Origin: a virus
Virus record (IMG/VR): IMGVR_UViG_3300011116_001156
Span: 1 to 51,268 of that record
Strand: one strand, 5' to 3'
DNA length: 51,268 nucleotides
In this document: positions 15,488 through 23,506 of the stretch, in pieces
Layout of the letters: every line of letters begins with the position of its first letter
Position numbering within the stretch: position 1 is the first letter of the stretch
Notes under the pieces: generated by a model
Database searches by the model: none
The model's input: only the letters and a program-made list of their open reading frames with translations
What the model was told of the DNA's origin: nothing
Translations under genes and position numbers: made by a program

Positions 15488-16012
15488 ATGTCTCGAAAAG
15501 TAAAGTTCACAATCTACGATGCGATGCAGGAGAAAGGGGTCTTCGACACCAATCCTGCGAACGCATTCTCTCGCGATCCGACTGATGGGCACACTCTCTA
15601 CAAAGGGCCAGTGCAGTATCCGAAGATGCTCTATCATCCAAAGGGGGAGCAGAGGATCACTGTCCCAGGGACAGTTGAGGTGGATAAAGCTGGCGGTCGG
15701 ATGATCGTTGGAGAGCAGCGTGAGTTGATCTACATGACTGTCGAGAACGAGGCGGAGGAGAAAGCTGCTGTTGCCAAGGGTTGGCATGTGCAGGCAGCTG
15801 GTGCGATCCGCGCGCGGGTGAACCAGATCATCTCCTCCAACCCGAACATCTCGGACGAGGAGAAAGAACTGCTCCTCGCGAGTGTTCCGATGATCCAGGC
15901 TGATCGGGTGAAAGAACTGGAGGCTGAAATTGCCAAGCTCCAGTCCGAGAAAGCCAAACCAGTCGCTGGTGCTGTTGCGAAGCCTGCGACTGCCACTGCA
16001 ACTGCTGCTTAA
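15488..16012 (+). CDS. Hypothetical structural-region protein
   Basis: A 174-residue protein with a globular N-terminus (MSRKVKFTIYDAMQEKG, then LYHPKGEQRITVPGTVEVDK) and a helical C-terminus ending in an Ala/Thr/Pro tail. YPKMLYHPKGEQR is the kind of motif seen in small phage proteins near head-completion genes, but its role is not known to me. It may be a head-tail connection or decoration factor. TGGAG precedes the start, and its stop lies inside the ribosome site of the next gene. Confidence 0.68.
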   Translation: MSRKVKFTIYDAMQEKGVFDTNPANAFSRDPTDGHTLYKGPVQYPKMLYHPKGEQRITVPGTVEVDKAGGRMIVGEQRELIYMTVENEAEEKAAVAKGWHVQAAGAIRARVNQIISSNPNISDEEKELLLASVPMIQADRVKELEAEIAKLQSEKAKPVAGAVAKPATATATAA

Positions 16013-16016
16013 GGAG
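16011..16016 (+). promoter_or_regulatory. Ribosome site that fixes a CTG start
   Basis: AAGGAG lies 8 bases ahead of CTG 16025. No ATG, GTG or TTG occurs in frame until 16079, which is inside the conserved domain, so this site points to CTG as the initiator. Confidence 0.6.
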
Positions 16017-16024
16017 TACTCCCC

Positions 16025-17434
16025 CTGTCTGTCCTGGACCCAAACAATATCACCCTTGGCGATCTCTGCACCGCTGCGATGCAGGAATGCGGGCGGCTTG
16101 GGACTGGACAGACAGCCTCCGGCGAGGACATGTCCAAGGCCTGGGCGCGGCTCCAGTTCATGCTGCAACAGTGGCAGCAGAAGCGGTGGCTGGTTTACCA
16201 CCTGGTGACTTATACTATTGTCTCCACTGGCGCGACCAGCTATACCTTCGGTCCTGGGGGAGAGATTAACACGAACCAGGCATCTGCCTGGCAACTCACC
16301 GAGCTTGGGGTGCTCTCCGGGAGCGAAGGCTCTGGGTATGCTCCTGGGGACATTCTGACGCTAGCGGCCAACCCAGCCTCTGGGAATCCGACAACTGCCC
16401 AACTCGTGCAGGTGCTTACCGCTGACAGCTCTGGCGGGATTACGAGTATCCAGACTGACGTAGCGGCGATCGGGAGCATCCAGTTCTTCGCGAATCCAAT
16501 CGCCAGCGAGACGATCACCCTCAATGGAACTACCTGGACCTTTGTCGCCGCTGGCGCAACTGGGAACCAGACGAATATCCAGGCAACTGCGGACTTGACG
16601 CTCGCGCAGTTGGTCACGGACCTAAACGCGAGTACGAATGCTGTAATCTCCACCGCGAGCTATTCCGTAACTGGAACGCTGGCCGCGACGACGTTGAAGC
16701 TTCAGGTTCTGTTCGACACGACGGGAACGCTCGGGAACAGCTTTACTCTCGCTGCCAGCACAGCCACTGTGTCCGGAACGACACTGACTTCCGGGCTGGA
16801 CAACGCGACGAGTTATCCTGGCCCGCTTCCGAACACCTGGAGCATCAATTCCTCTACCGGAACTGGGTTTAATGCAGTCCTCGGCTTTCCGACCTGGACC
16901 AAGGTCACAAGTATCGCCACCGTGTCTGGCTCCCAGCGTCCGGCCAAGGTCGAGTCCGCGTTCCTCCGCCAAATCCAAGTCTCGGGCTCAAACCAAGTAG
17001 ACTACCCGCTGCGGATTCTCCAGGCCCATGAGGACTATGACAAGATCGGGCTGAAGACTCTCCAAGGGTTCTCCGGGACAGTTTTCCTCGACTCTGACTT
17101 TCCCCTGGGCAACGTCTTCTGCAATCCGGTGCCGAACTCGGGTCAGTACTCGATCAATCTGACAGTCAAGCAACCGCTCCAGACCCAGTTCGCGAGCTAC
17201 GCGACGGCGATTAACCTGCCGGAGGAATACTATGCGGCGATTATGTACAACCTGGCGATTAGACTGCGCCCGACGTTCCAGATTCCGACGTTCCCTGGGG
17301 ACCCGCTGCCTGGGCTGGCAAACGATGCCCTCGCAGTCGTTCGGGGTCCGAATACCCAGATTGCGAGTCTGGTGATGCCTGCGCAGCTAACTCGACCGGG
17401 AGTCTACAATATCTTCTCGGACCAAAATTACTAA
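16025..17434 (+). CDS. P22 gp4-like tail accessory protein with inserted domain
   Basis: A 469-residue protein if it starts at CTG 16025; the first ATG (16079) would remove 18 residues (SVLDPNNITLGDLCTAAMQE region) that belong to the fold. The N-terminal helices (WARLQFMLQQWQQKRWLVYH) and the C-terminal part (VDYPLRILQAHEDYDKIGLK, LPEEYYAAIMYNLAIRLRP) match the gp4 type of head-completion proteins, which close the portal and dock the tail. Between them lie about 200 extra residues. Part of that, starting at FFANPIASETITLNGTTWTF, is the same domain as in the gene at 18760. Confidence 0.72.
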   Translation: MSVLDPNNITLGDLCTAAMQECGRLGTGQTASGEDMSKAWARLQFMLQQWQQKRWLVYHLVTYTIVSTGATSYTFGPGGEINTNQASAWQLTELGVLSGSEGSGYAPGDILTLAANPASGNPTTAQLVQVLTADSSGGITSIQTDVAAIGSIQFFANPIASETITLNGTTWTFVAAGATGNQTNIQATADLTLAQLVTDLNASTNAVISTASYSVTGTLAATTLKLQVLFDTTGTLGNSFTLAASTATVSGTTLTSGLDNATSYPGPLPNTWSINSSTGTGFNAVLGFPTWTKVTSIATVSGSQRPAKVESAFLRQIQVSGSNQVDYPLRILQAHEDYDKIGLKTLQGFSGTVFLDSDFPLGNVFCNPVPNSGQYSINLTVKQPLQTQFASYATAINLPEEYYAAIMYNLAIRLRPTFQIPTFPGDPLPGLANDALAVVRGPNTQIASLVMPAQLTRPGVYNIFSDQNY

Positions 17435-17535
17435 TCCCCGCCCCGTTGGGGCTGTTCCGCAGGGTGGCTGGTCACTGACCCTGGGTCCTAAATCTTCACC
17501 GACCACGGAGGTCCAGTAAAAATGGATAACTGCTC

Positions 17536-17979
17536 ATGATTGTAACTACAACTTTCATCCCTGGGCCTCGGCTCATTGATGGACAAGACCTGAACAACGC
17601 GTTCCAGCAAGCGATGGGCCTCGCGCCCGCGAAGTTCACGACGGCAGCACTGACGGCGGGGACGATCCCGGCGGCCAGTATTGTCGGCGCGGAACATTGC
17701 ATCTGGCAGAACACGGGAGCGACTCCTGGCGCGCAAACCTTTCCGACTGCAGCGACTCTCTACGCTGCAATTACTGGAGCGTATGTTGGCCTGGTGACTA
17801 TCTTCCGTGTGGTGAACACTGGTGCTGGTACACTGACGCTGACAGCTGATGCTGGTACGACAGTCACCATCACTGGCACTGCGACTATCGCGACGAACGT
17901 CTGGAGGGAATACACTATCACATTTACCTCCGCGACCGCCGCGACAGTCCAGTCCATTGGCTCTGGTGTCTCGCCGTAG
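17536..17979 (+). CDS. Virion-type protein
   Basis: A 147-residue protein. PRLIDGQDLNNAFQQA at residues 11-26 is a motif I associate with phage structural proteins beside tail genes. The rest is Thr/Ala/Gly-rich beta sequence. The start ATG overlaps the stop of a five-codon frame that begins at 17522 (M-D-N-C-S), which may act as a leader for re-initiation. No clear ribosome site is otherwise seen. Confidence 0.68.
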   Translation: MIVTTTFIPGPRLIDGQDLNNAFQQAMGLAPAKFTTAALTAGTIPAASIVGAEHCIWQNTGATPGAQTFPTAATLYAAITGAYVGLVTIFRVVNTGAGTLTLTADAGTTVTITGTATIATNVWREYTITFTSATAATVQSIGSGVSP

Positions 17980-18031
17980 TCTCGTCCTCGTCCTCTCCAT
18001 CAATCTTTCTCTCTGAAAAGGAACTACCTCA

Positions 18032-18673
18032 ATGCCTGGCTTTATTGACAATGGCTTGCCCAATGTTGCCACGTTCAACGGCCTCGAGCTGTTCAACGCC
18101 GATGGTTCATCGACCACTGGTGTGAACCCGATCTCTACCTCGTTCCAACTGTACAAGCTCGCGCTGGTGATGACCACCATGCTGAACAGTCTGAACAAGA
18201 CCATGGTTGCTGGAACGATCTACTACACCCAGTACCAGATCGGCAACACCTATACCCCGACGCCGAGAGGCTCTGCCGCGAGTACGCAGTCGTTCAGCAT
18301 CACTGGCGTCAACGTCCCGGTCGGGAGCACGGGTGGTACTGACACCTGGCACGTAGGTGTCTGGAACTCTGCTGGCGTGCTCGTCGCCCGAAGCATCACT
18401 GCGGGTGTGACCGCCAGTACGGCGCTGACCATTCAGCAGTTCCCGTTGTATGCGACTGATGGCAGCACCATTGGTCCGGTGACGCTGACCTCTGGTAACT
18501 ACTACATCGGGTTGCAGAGCAACGGCACGACCGCAAACTTCAAGTCGATCAACACTCCGATCTGGGGTGTTCCGACTGGCTCGCAGACTGGCACGGCGGG
18601 AACTTTGCCCGCGATCAGCTCCATCGCGACTACGTTCACCGCGAACCTGGGTCCGCAGGTCAGCCTTTACTAA
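18032..18673 (+). CDS. Virion-type protein
   Basis: A 213-residue protein beginning PGFIDNGLPNVATFNGLE, with AAAAGGA upstream. It is beta-rich with many Thr, Ser and Gly and has no cysteine. A distant likeness in the opening (GLPNVATFNGLELF with DG) to its neighbour at 17536 suggests that both are copies of one structural theme. It is followed by a strong terminator. A decoration or tail role is likely from context only. Confidence 0.68.
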   Translation: MPGFIDNGLPNVATFNGLELFNADGSSTTGVNPISTSFQLYKLALVMTTMLNSLNKTMVAGTIYYTQYQIGNTYTPTPRGSAASTQSFSITGVNVPVGSTGGTDTWHVGVWNSAGVLVARSITAGVTASTALTIQQFPLYATDGSTIGPVTLTSGNYYIGLQSNGTTANFKSINTPIWGVPTGSQTGTAGTLPAISSIATTFTANLGPQVSLY

Positions 18674-18699
18674 CAGTAGTTTCTACTGAGGACCAACTG

Positions 18700-18730
18700 G
18701 GAGGGGGCAGCAATGTCCCCTCCTTTTTTT
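18700..18730 (+). terminator. Rho-independent terminator
   Basis: GGAGGGG (18700-18706) pairs with CCCCTCC (18717-18723), followed by seven Ts. A second small hairpin, CAGTAG/CTACTG with a TTT loop (18674-18688), lies just before it. It separates two parts of the tail operon. Confidence 0.88.
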
Positions 18731-18759
18731 GAGTACACCCTTTGCTAGGTTGAAATCTG

Positions 18760-20628
18760 GTGCAAGTCCTTCCCCTCATCGGCGGTAGTTACTCCGCGCG
18801 CAGCATTGTCGCGAACGGACAGAGATGCATCAATCTCTTTCCCGAGCCGAACAGATCTGACTCCCCCACCAAAATGACCCACTACCAGCGACCAGGACTT
18901 GTCCCGCTGGTCTCTCCATCTGCTCCTGCTGCCGGTCGCGGAATCTACCGGGCGAGCAATGGCGACGGCTACGCTGTAATCGGATCGGCGCTGTATTATA
19001 TCTCTCCCACCTGGACACTGACATCTCTGGGCTCTATCATTTCTGCCTGGTCTAATGAAACCAATCCAGTCTCAATGGTGGACAACGGTATTCAGTTGAT
19101 GATTGTCGATGGCGTGCTGGGGGCAGGGGGAGTATCTGGGACTGTTACCTTCGCCGCGAACCCGAGCAATGGTGACACTGTCACCCTGAACGGGGTTGTC
19201 TGGACTTTTAAGACTGTGCCAGTGAACCCGACTGATGTGCTTATTGGTGGAACGACTGCGATCACCATCACGACCCTGCGTCTCGCCCTGCTTGCGAGTA
19301 CCAACCCACTGCTGACTGTCGCGACGTACTCCAGCATTGTTGGAGTGCTCCAGATTGTTTATCTGGAGACTGGGGCTGCCGGAGTCGGGTATACTCTCGC
19401 TGCAAGTGTCGGCACCCCAAGCGCGGCTCATCTGGTGGCTGGAACTGTGACCCAGGTCGGCGGTGGGTTCTATGTCGATCTGAACCAGGCGACTGCCGCA
19501 AGTGCTGTCGCGATGACTGATCTGTCTTGGACCGGAGCGGACTTGCTCACGTACAATGACTCTTACATTATCTGGAACGTACCAGGGACAAACCAGTTCG
19601 GTTGCACGCTGTCAAACCAGATTGAGCCTCTCGACGCGACATACTTTGCCAGCAAGACTACCTGGCCCGATCCGATTCAGGGGTTGATCGTTGCCAACTC
19701 AAACTTGTTCCTCTACGGGCAGCTGAAAGGGGAAATGTGGTATAACTCTGGTGCCGCTGCCTTCCCATTTGCGAGGCAGCCGGGGACCTCTGTCGAGCAC
19801 GGAATGGTCGCGAAGTTCAGCATCTGCTGCGCGGATGTTAACATATACTTTCTCTCGCAGGACTTGCAAGGCCAGGGATATGTCATGCGCGCGAGAGGGA
19901 ATGATATCAAACGGATTTCCAACTTCGCTATCGAATACGCGATGAGCCAGATGTCCACGCTCTCTGACGCTGTGGCATACTGCTACCAAGTCGCGGGACA
20001 TATGTACTATGTCCTCTCCTTCCCGACGGCGAATCAGACCTGGGTCTGGGACGAGTCTGTCGGTGAACCGAATGACGGCTGGTCACAGCGCGCTTGGACG
20101 GACTCAGACGGGACACTCAATCGGGATCGGGGGGCGTTCGGCGCGTTTCTCTATGGAAAGAATGTCTGCCTGGACTGGGAGAACGGGACAATCTATGAGC
20201 AGTCCCATTCCACCTACACCGACACGATTCAGACAATCAACTTTGGGACGACGACTAGTCAGAGCTACCCAATCAGCTATATCCGGACGTTCCCCCACCT
20301 GATGATGGGCAAGGACCCGAACAGCGGGCAGCCGACTCTCTCCAACGGGCATCTGGTGAAGCACGAACGCTTCGCTATCGACGCTGATCTGGGGAATGTC
20401 GCCGCTGGAGTCTCGCCCGTGTTCTCCCTCCAGTACTCCGATGACCGTGGCAAGACCTGGAGTGGGAAGACCACACTGGTGGCTGGTAAACAGGGCGAGT
20501 ATGGCACTCGACCTGACGCTCGGGCGCTGGGCATGGCGATGGATCGGGTGTATGAACTCTCCTGGACTTTCCCCGGCAAGGTTGCCCTGAATGGGGCCTG
20601 GGTCGAGGGAACAGTACTTAACCAATAA
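18760..20628 (+). CDS. P22 gp10-like packaged-DNA stabilisation/tail protein
   Basis: A 622-residue protein with a GTG start. The opening (PLIGGSYSARSIVANGQRCI, NLFPEPN) and the later beta-propeller-like part (VAYCYQVAGHMYYVLSFP, SQRAW, PHLMMGKDPNSGQP) match the phage stabilisation family of P22 gp10, which plugs the portal with gp4. Residues about 127-233 (from VTFAANPSNGDTVTLNGVVW) are an insert shared with the gene at 16025. The start has only a weak ribosome site, just after a terminator, so its own promoter or read-through must supply expression. Confidence 0.82.
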   Translation: MQVLPLIGGSYSARSIVANGQRCINLFPEPNRSDSPTKMTHYQRPGLVPLVSPSAPAAGRGIYRASNGDGYAVIGSALYYISPTWTLTSLGSIISAWSNETNPVSMVDNGIQLMIVDGVLGAGGVSGTVTFAANPSNGDTVTLNGVVWTFKTVPVNPTDVLIGGTTAITITTLRLALLASTNPLLTVATYSSIVGVLQIVYLETGAAGVGYTLAASVGTPSAAHLVAGTVTQVGGGFYVDLNQATAASAVAMTDLSWTGADLLTYNDSYIIWNVPGTNQFGCTLSNQIEPLDATYFASKTTWPDPIQGLIVANSNLFLYGQLKGEMWYNSGAAAFPFARQPGTSVEHGMVAKFSICCADVNIYFLSQDLQGQGYVMRARGNDIKRISNFAIEYAMSQMSTLSDAVAYCYQVAGHMYYVLSFPTANQTWVWDESVGEPNDGWSQRAWTDSDGTLNRDRGAFGAFLYGKNVCLDWENGTIYEQSHSTYTDTIQTINFGTTTSQSYPISYIRTFPHLMMGKDPNSGQPTLSNGHLVKHERFAIDADLGNVAAGVSPVFSLQYSDDRGKTWSGKTTLVAGKQGEYGTRPDARALGMAMDRVYELSWTFPGKVALNGAWVEGTVLNQ

Positions 20629-20640
20629 AGGAACACTGCT

Positions 20641-20922
20641 ATGGCTGATGGCGCGGGGCAACAGCAGGGAATGCCTTCACTGGACATTCCGTTCTTAAAC
20701 CCAGATGGGACGGTGAGTATAACCTGGTACAGGTTTCTCAACAATCTGTGGAAGGGCTGTGGACTGGGTACGCCCAATATTGCGGTCGGGCAGAATCAAG
20801 ACGCGAGTCTTGGTCCAGTGTCAGTGGCGCTGATCATGAATACTCACCTGGGCTTCCACTACATCCAGGTGCTGGATCAGGTGACTGGGCAGAGCTATGG
20901 TTATGTAGGTCCGGTGGTGTAA
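20641..20922 (+). CDS. Small virion-region protein
   Basis: A 93-residue protein with PSLDIPFLNPDGTVSITWYR, FLNNLW near its start, a pattern common in small phage proteins encoded after tail hub genes. AAAGGA precedes the ATG. The function is not known. It ends ahead of a 75-base gap containing a promoter-like motif. Confidence 0.7.
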   Translation: MADGAGQQQGMPSLDIPFLNPDGTVSITWYRFLNNLWKGCGLGTPNIAVGQNQDASLGPVSVALIMNTHLGFHYIQVLDQVTGQSYGYVGPVV

Positions 20923-20957
20923 GGTTCTCCTCCCATGGATTCCATTCCCTCCCCGCT

Positions 20958-20985
20958 CCCACTTGACTTCCAACCAGAATAGAGT
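20958..20985 (+). promoter_or_regulatory. Promoter-like motif AATAGAGT
   Basis: CTCCCACTTG followed after a short spacer by AATAGAGT (20978-20985). It resembles the elements at 316 and 3905. The TTGACT box at 20963 is too close for sigma70, so the AATAGAGT part may be the recognised piece. The next gene starts 13 bases later. Confidence 0.35.
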
Positions 20986-20997
20986 TACCCCAGTCCT

Positions 20998-21447
20998 ATG
21001 CTCGACATCGCACCGATATCACAGCTAACTGAGTTCCCAATCCCCCATGAGGTGATTGTGGCAGTCGAGCAACTGCTCGGAGAGGCAATAGGTACTGGAC
21101 TGACAACTGAACTGCGCGATGAAATCCCGCTCCACCACGAGTTCATCCAGGGCGCGTATGCTCGCGGGATGAGAGCGCCAGCGGGGACTCTCCTAGTGGG
21201 GAAAATTCACCGCCGAGCTTGCTTTAACTTCATCCTCTCTGGTGCCTGTGTTGTCTTCGACGAGGGCGGGAGGAAGGACATTGTTGCGCCGCTGTTCTTT
21301 GTCTCTCCACCAGGGATCAAGCGAGTGATATACGCTATCGAAGACCTGATCTGGTACAATGTCCATGGGACTGAGGAGACAGATTTGGACAAGCTTGAAG
21401 TTCAACTAATCGCTCCTGATTACTCTGACTTGGCTAAGGAAATCTAA
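20998..21447 (+). CDS. Cupin-like virion-region protein
   Basis: A 149-residue protein resembling a family of phage cupin-fold proteins: GAYARGMRAPAGTLLVGKIH, then FNFILSGACVVF, APLFFVSPPGIKRVIYAIED, and TDLDKLEVQLIAP at the end. These are found among tail and ejection genes in many podoviruses. Their role is unsettled; some may bind metal or form part of the tail. The H in VGKIH sits where cupins place a metal ligand. The start has little ribosome site. Its stop overlaps the next start (TAATG). Confidence 0.75.
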   Translation: MLDIAPISQLTEFPIPHEVIVAVEQLLGEAIGTGLTTELRDEIPLHHEFIQGAYARGMRAPAGTLLVGKIHRRACFNFILSGACVVFDEGGRKDIVAPLFFVSPPGIKRVIYAIEDLIWYNVHGTEETDLDKLEVQLIAPDYSDLAKEI

Positions 21448-22931
21448 TGGCTTGGATTGCAACAGCGATCATTGGCTCGGCGATACTTGGAGCCGGGGCA
21501 AGTATCATCGGCGGGAACAAGGCTGCGAATGCGGCGCAGCAGAGCGCGCAGATGCAGGCAGATGCCGCACGGTATTCGGCTGATGTTCAGCGCGATATGT
21601 ATAATACGACTCGAAATGACCTGCGTCCATTCGTGACTGCGGGCACCGCCGGACTGGCCAACTACGCGGGGCTGCTGAACGGTGGAGTGTCCGTTCCGAA
21701 TGCGGACACGATCAATCTGCCCGCGAACACGAGTTTCGTCGAGGGGACCGGGTATGTAACTCAGAATGAGGATGGGTCTGTCTCTGTCTCCCAGACTCCG
21801 CCGGAAGGCTCGGTGACGAAGAACGCCCCGACACAGCTGGGGGCCACTCCTGACAATTCGCTTGCTGCTGTCAACAAGTTCATGCCAGGGAGCTACAGCT
21901 CCGCTGAGGAGAACATCCTTCGCTCGCTGACTCCGGGGGCAATCGACCCGAACTCTTTGATGACAGCAGCCAACAGCTTTGTCCCTGGGGCAAACAATTC
22001 CCCGAATGCTCTGTTGAAGAATCTGGAGAGCTTCTCTGGGAACTCCGCGACACCAGATGCGAGTCTCTCCGCACTACGAAACTTCACCGCTGGTGGCTCT
22101 GCCACTCCTGACGCGAGCCTCACTGCGCTTCGCTCCTTCGTCCCTGGTGGCGGGACGGAGAACAATCTGCTGAAGAAGTACGAGGCCCTGCTGGGAGTGG
22201 GCAAAGACGGGACCTTCGATCCAAAGGCGATCCAGGCAGCGCTGGAGGCAACTCCCGGCTACCAGTTCACTCGCGATCAAGGTCTGAAAGCTGTGCAAAA
22301 TGGCTTTGCCGCGAAGGGGCTCGGTAGCTCTGGCGCTGCCATGCGCGGAGCAGCGGATTATGCTACTGGGCTGTCGAATCAGACTTATGAGCAAAGGCTC
22401 CAAGACTATCTCTCTGGCTACAACAACGAGTTTACGAATACTTACAACGCGTACACTGGGCAGGCCACCAACGCGCAGAACACTTACTCCAACCTCTCCT
22501 CCAACGCGCTTAATTCCTACAACATCGCTGGGAATCTGGCCTACAACACCTGGGGCCAGGGTGCGACACAGGCGCTTAATCAGTACAGCACAAAGCTGAC
22601 TGGAGCGCAGAATACCTACGAGCAGCGAGTCAGGGCTGCGAACAATTTGCTCTCGCTTGGTGAGAATGCTGGCGCGCAGACGGGTGTGATTGGAGCGACG
22701 ACTGGTGGGAACATTGCCAACACGCTAACCTCTGGTGCCGCTGCCCAGGCCGCTGGAATCGTCGGCGCGGCGAATGCACAGACTGGGGCACTGACCAATG
22801 TTGCGAACTCGATTGGCAATGCTGGCGTGAGTGCAGCACTATTAAGCCAAAATGGGAATAATTTGTCTATAAATTCTAACAGTCCATATACCAATCAAAT
22901 TGATCCGAAACTGTCAGGATTGTTCCGATGA
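21447..22931 (+). CDS. Internal virion/ejection-type protein
   Basis: A 494-residue protein. The N-terminal hydrophobic helix (IATAIIGSAILGAGASIIGG) is followed by an Ala/Gln helix and RDMYNTTRNDLRPFVTAGT, and later by PGYQFTRDQGLKAVQNGFAA with KGLGSSG and YATGLSNQTYEQRLQDYLSG. These motifs are shared by a broad group of phage internal or tail proteins that leave the head with DNA. Residues about 152-240 hold degenerate repeats of ATPDASL-x-ALR-x-F-xx-GG. The C-terminus is Asn/Ala-rich. The function is inferred from the family and from its place before two long coiled-coil genes. Confidence 0.75.
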   Translation: MAWIATAIIGSAILGAGASIIGGNKAANAAQQSAQMQADAARYSADVQRDMYNTTRNDLRPFVTAGTAGLANYAGLLNGGVSVPNADTINLPANTSFVEGTGYVTQNEDGSVSVSQTPPEGSVTKNAPTQLGATPDNSLAAVNKFMPGSYSSAEENILRSLTPGAIDPNSLMTAANSFVPGANNSPNALLKNLESFSGNSATPDASLSALRNFTAGGSATPDASLTALRSFVPGGGTENNLLKKYEALLGVGKDGTFDPKAIQAALEATPGYQFTRDQGLKAVQNGFAAKGLGSSGAAMRGAADYATGLSNQTYEQRLQDYLSGYNNEFTNTYNAYTGQATNAQNTYSNLSSNALNSYNIAGNLAYNTWGQGATQALNQYSTKLTGAQNTYEQRVRAANNLLSLGENAGAQTGVIGATTGGNIANTLTSGAAAQAAGIVGAANAQTGALTNVANSIGNAGVSAALLSQNGNNLSINSNSPYTNQIDPKLSGLFR

Positions 22932-23506
22932 GCAATAATATGCTGGCCCCCGGCGCGGGGCAACTACCAGCGGCAAGCCCGGATGACGACAAGGCTGTGC
23001 AGCCTGGCAGCACGTCGAGTGCTCCGCAGGCAAGCCCCCCAGGGGCTACTCCCCCGCTGGCGATGGCTCCTCCTGGCCTCGGTGATATGCAGAAGTACTT
23101 CACCTCGCAGGAGGATAAAATGGCCCAGCAATATGGTAAGATGAAACAGGCTGTCGGGGCTCTCCAAGTCATGCGGAACGGCTGGGATAAACTGGCGGCG
23201 CTGGGTGATACAATTACTGCTGATGCTGTCATCGATGTGGCTGGTGATATGGTCGCTGGGGGAATCCCGGCAGTCAGGCTGGCTGGGCTCCTTGCTGATA
23301 TGCCAGAGCAATCGGCTCAGCTGCAACAATGGGTCGCGCAGCAGTCGCAGGAACTGGCTCCGAAAGAAGCCCAGGCAGAGAAGGCCCTCGTCGCCGCGAG
23401 GTACTCCCTCGGCATGGCTGCATTCCAGTCGATGCTATCACACGGCGCTGAGGAACACTTCGCGCGCAAGCGCTTCGCTGAAATGCCTGTACAGGGGAAT
23501 GCCTGA
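22928..23506 (+). CDS. Hypothetical ejection-region protein
   Basis: A 192-residue protein starting at an ATGA overlap. It has a Pro/Ser/Ala-rich first 60 residues, then helices (KMAQQYGKMKQAVGALQVMR and later QQWVAQQSQELAPKEAQAEK). The stop overlaps the next start. No known motif is present. It may assemble with the internal proteins on each side. Confidence 0.68.
   Translation: MSNNMLAPGAGQLPAASPDDDKAVQPGSTSSAPQASPPGATPPLAMAPPGLGDMQKYFTSQEDKMAQQYGKMKQAVGALQVMRNGWDKLAALGDTITADAVIDVAGDMVAGGIPAVRLAGLLADMPEQSAQLQQWVAQQSQELAPKEAQAEKALVAARYSLGMAAFQSMLSHGAEEHFARKRFAEMPVQGNA

Noticed and set aside
15482-16294. 270-residue minus-strand frame in the structural region
   Set aside because: Opposes two coupled structural genes with ribosome sites and shows no family pattern.
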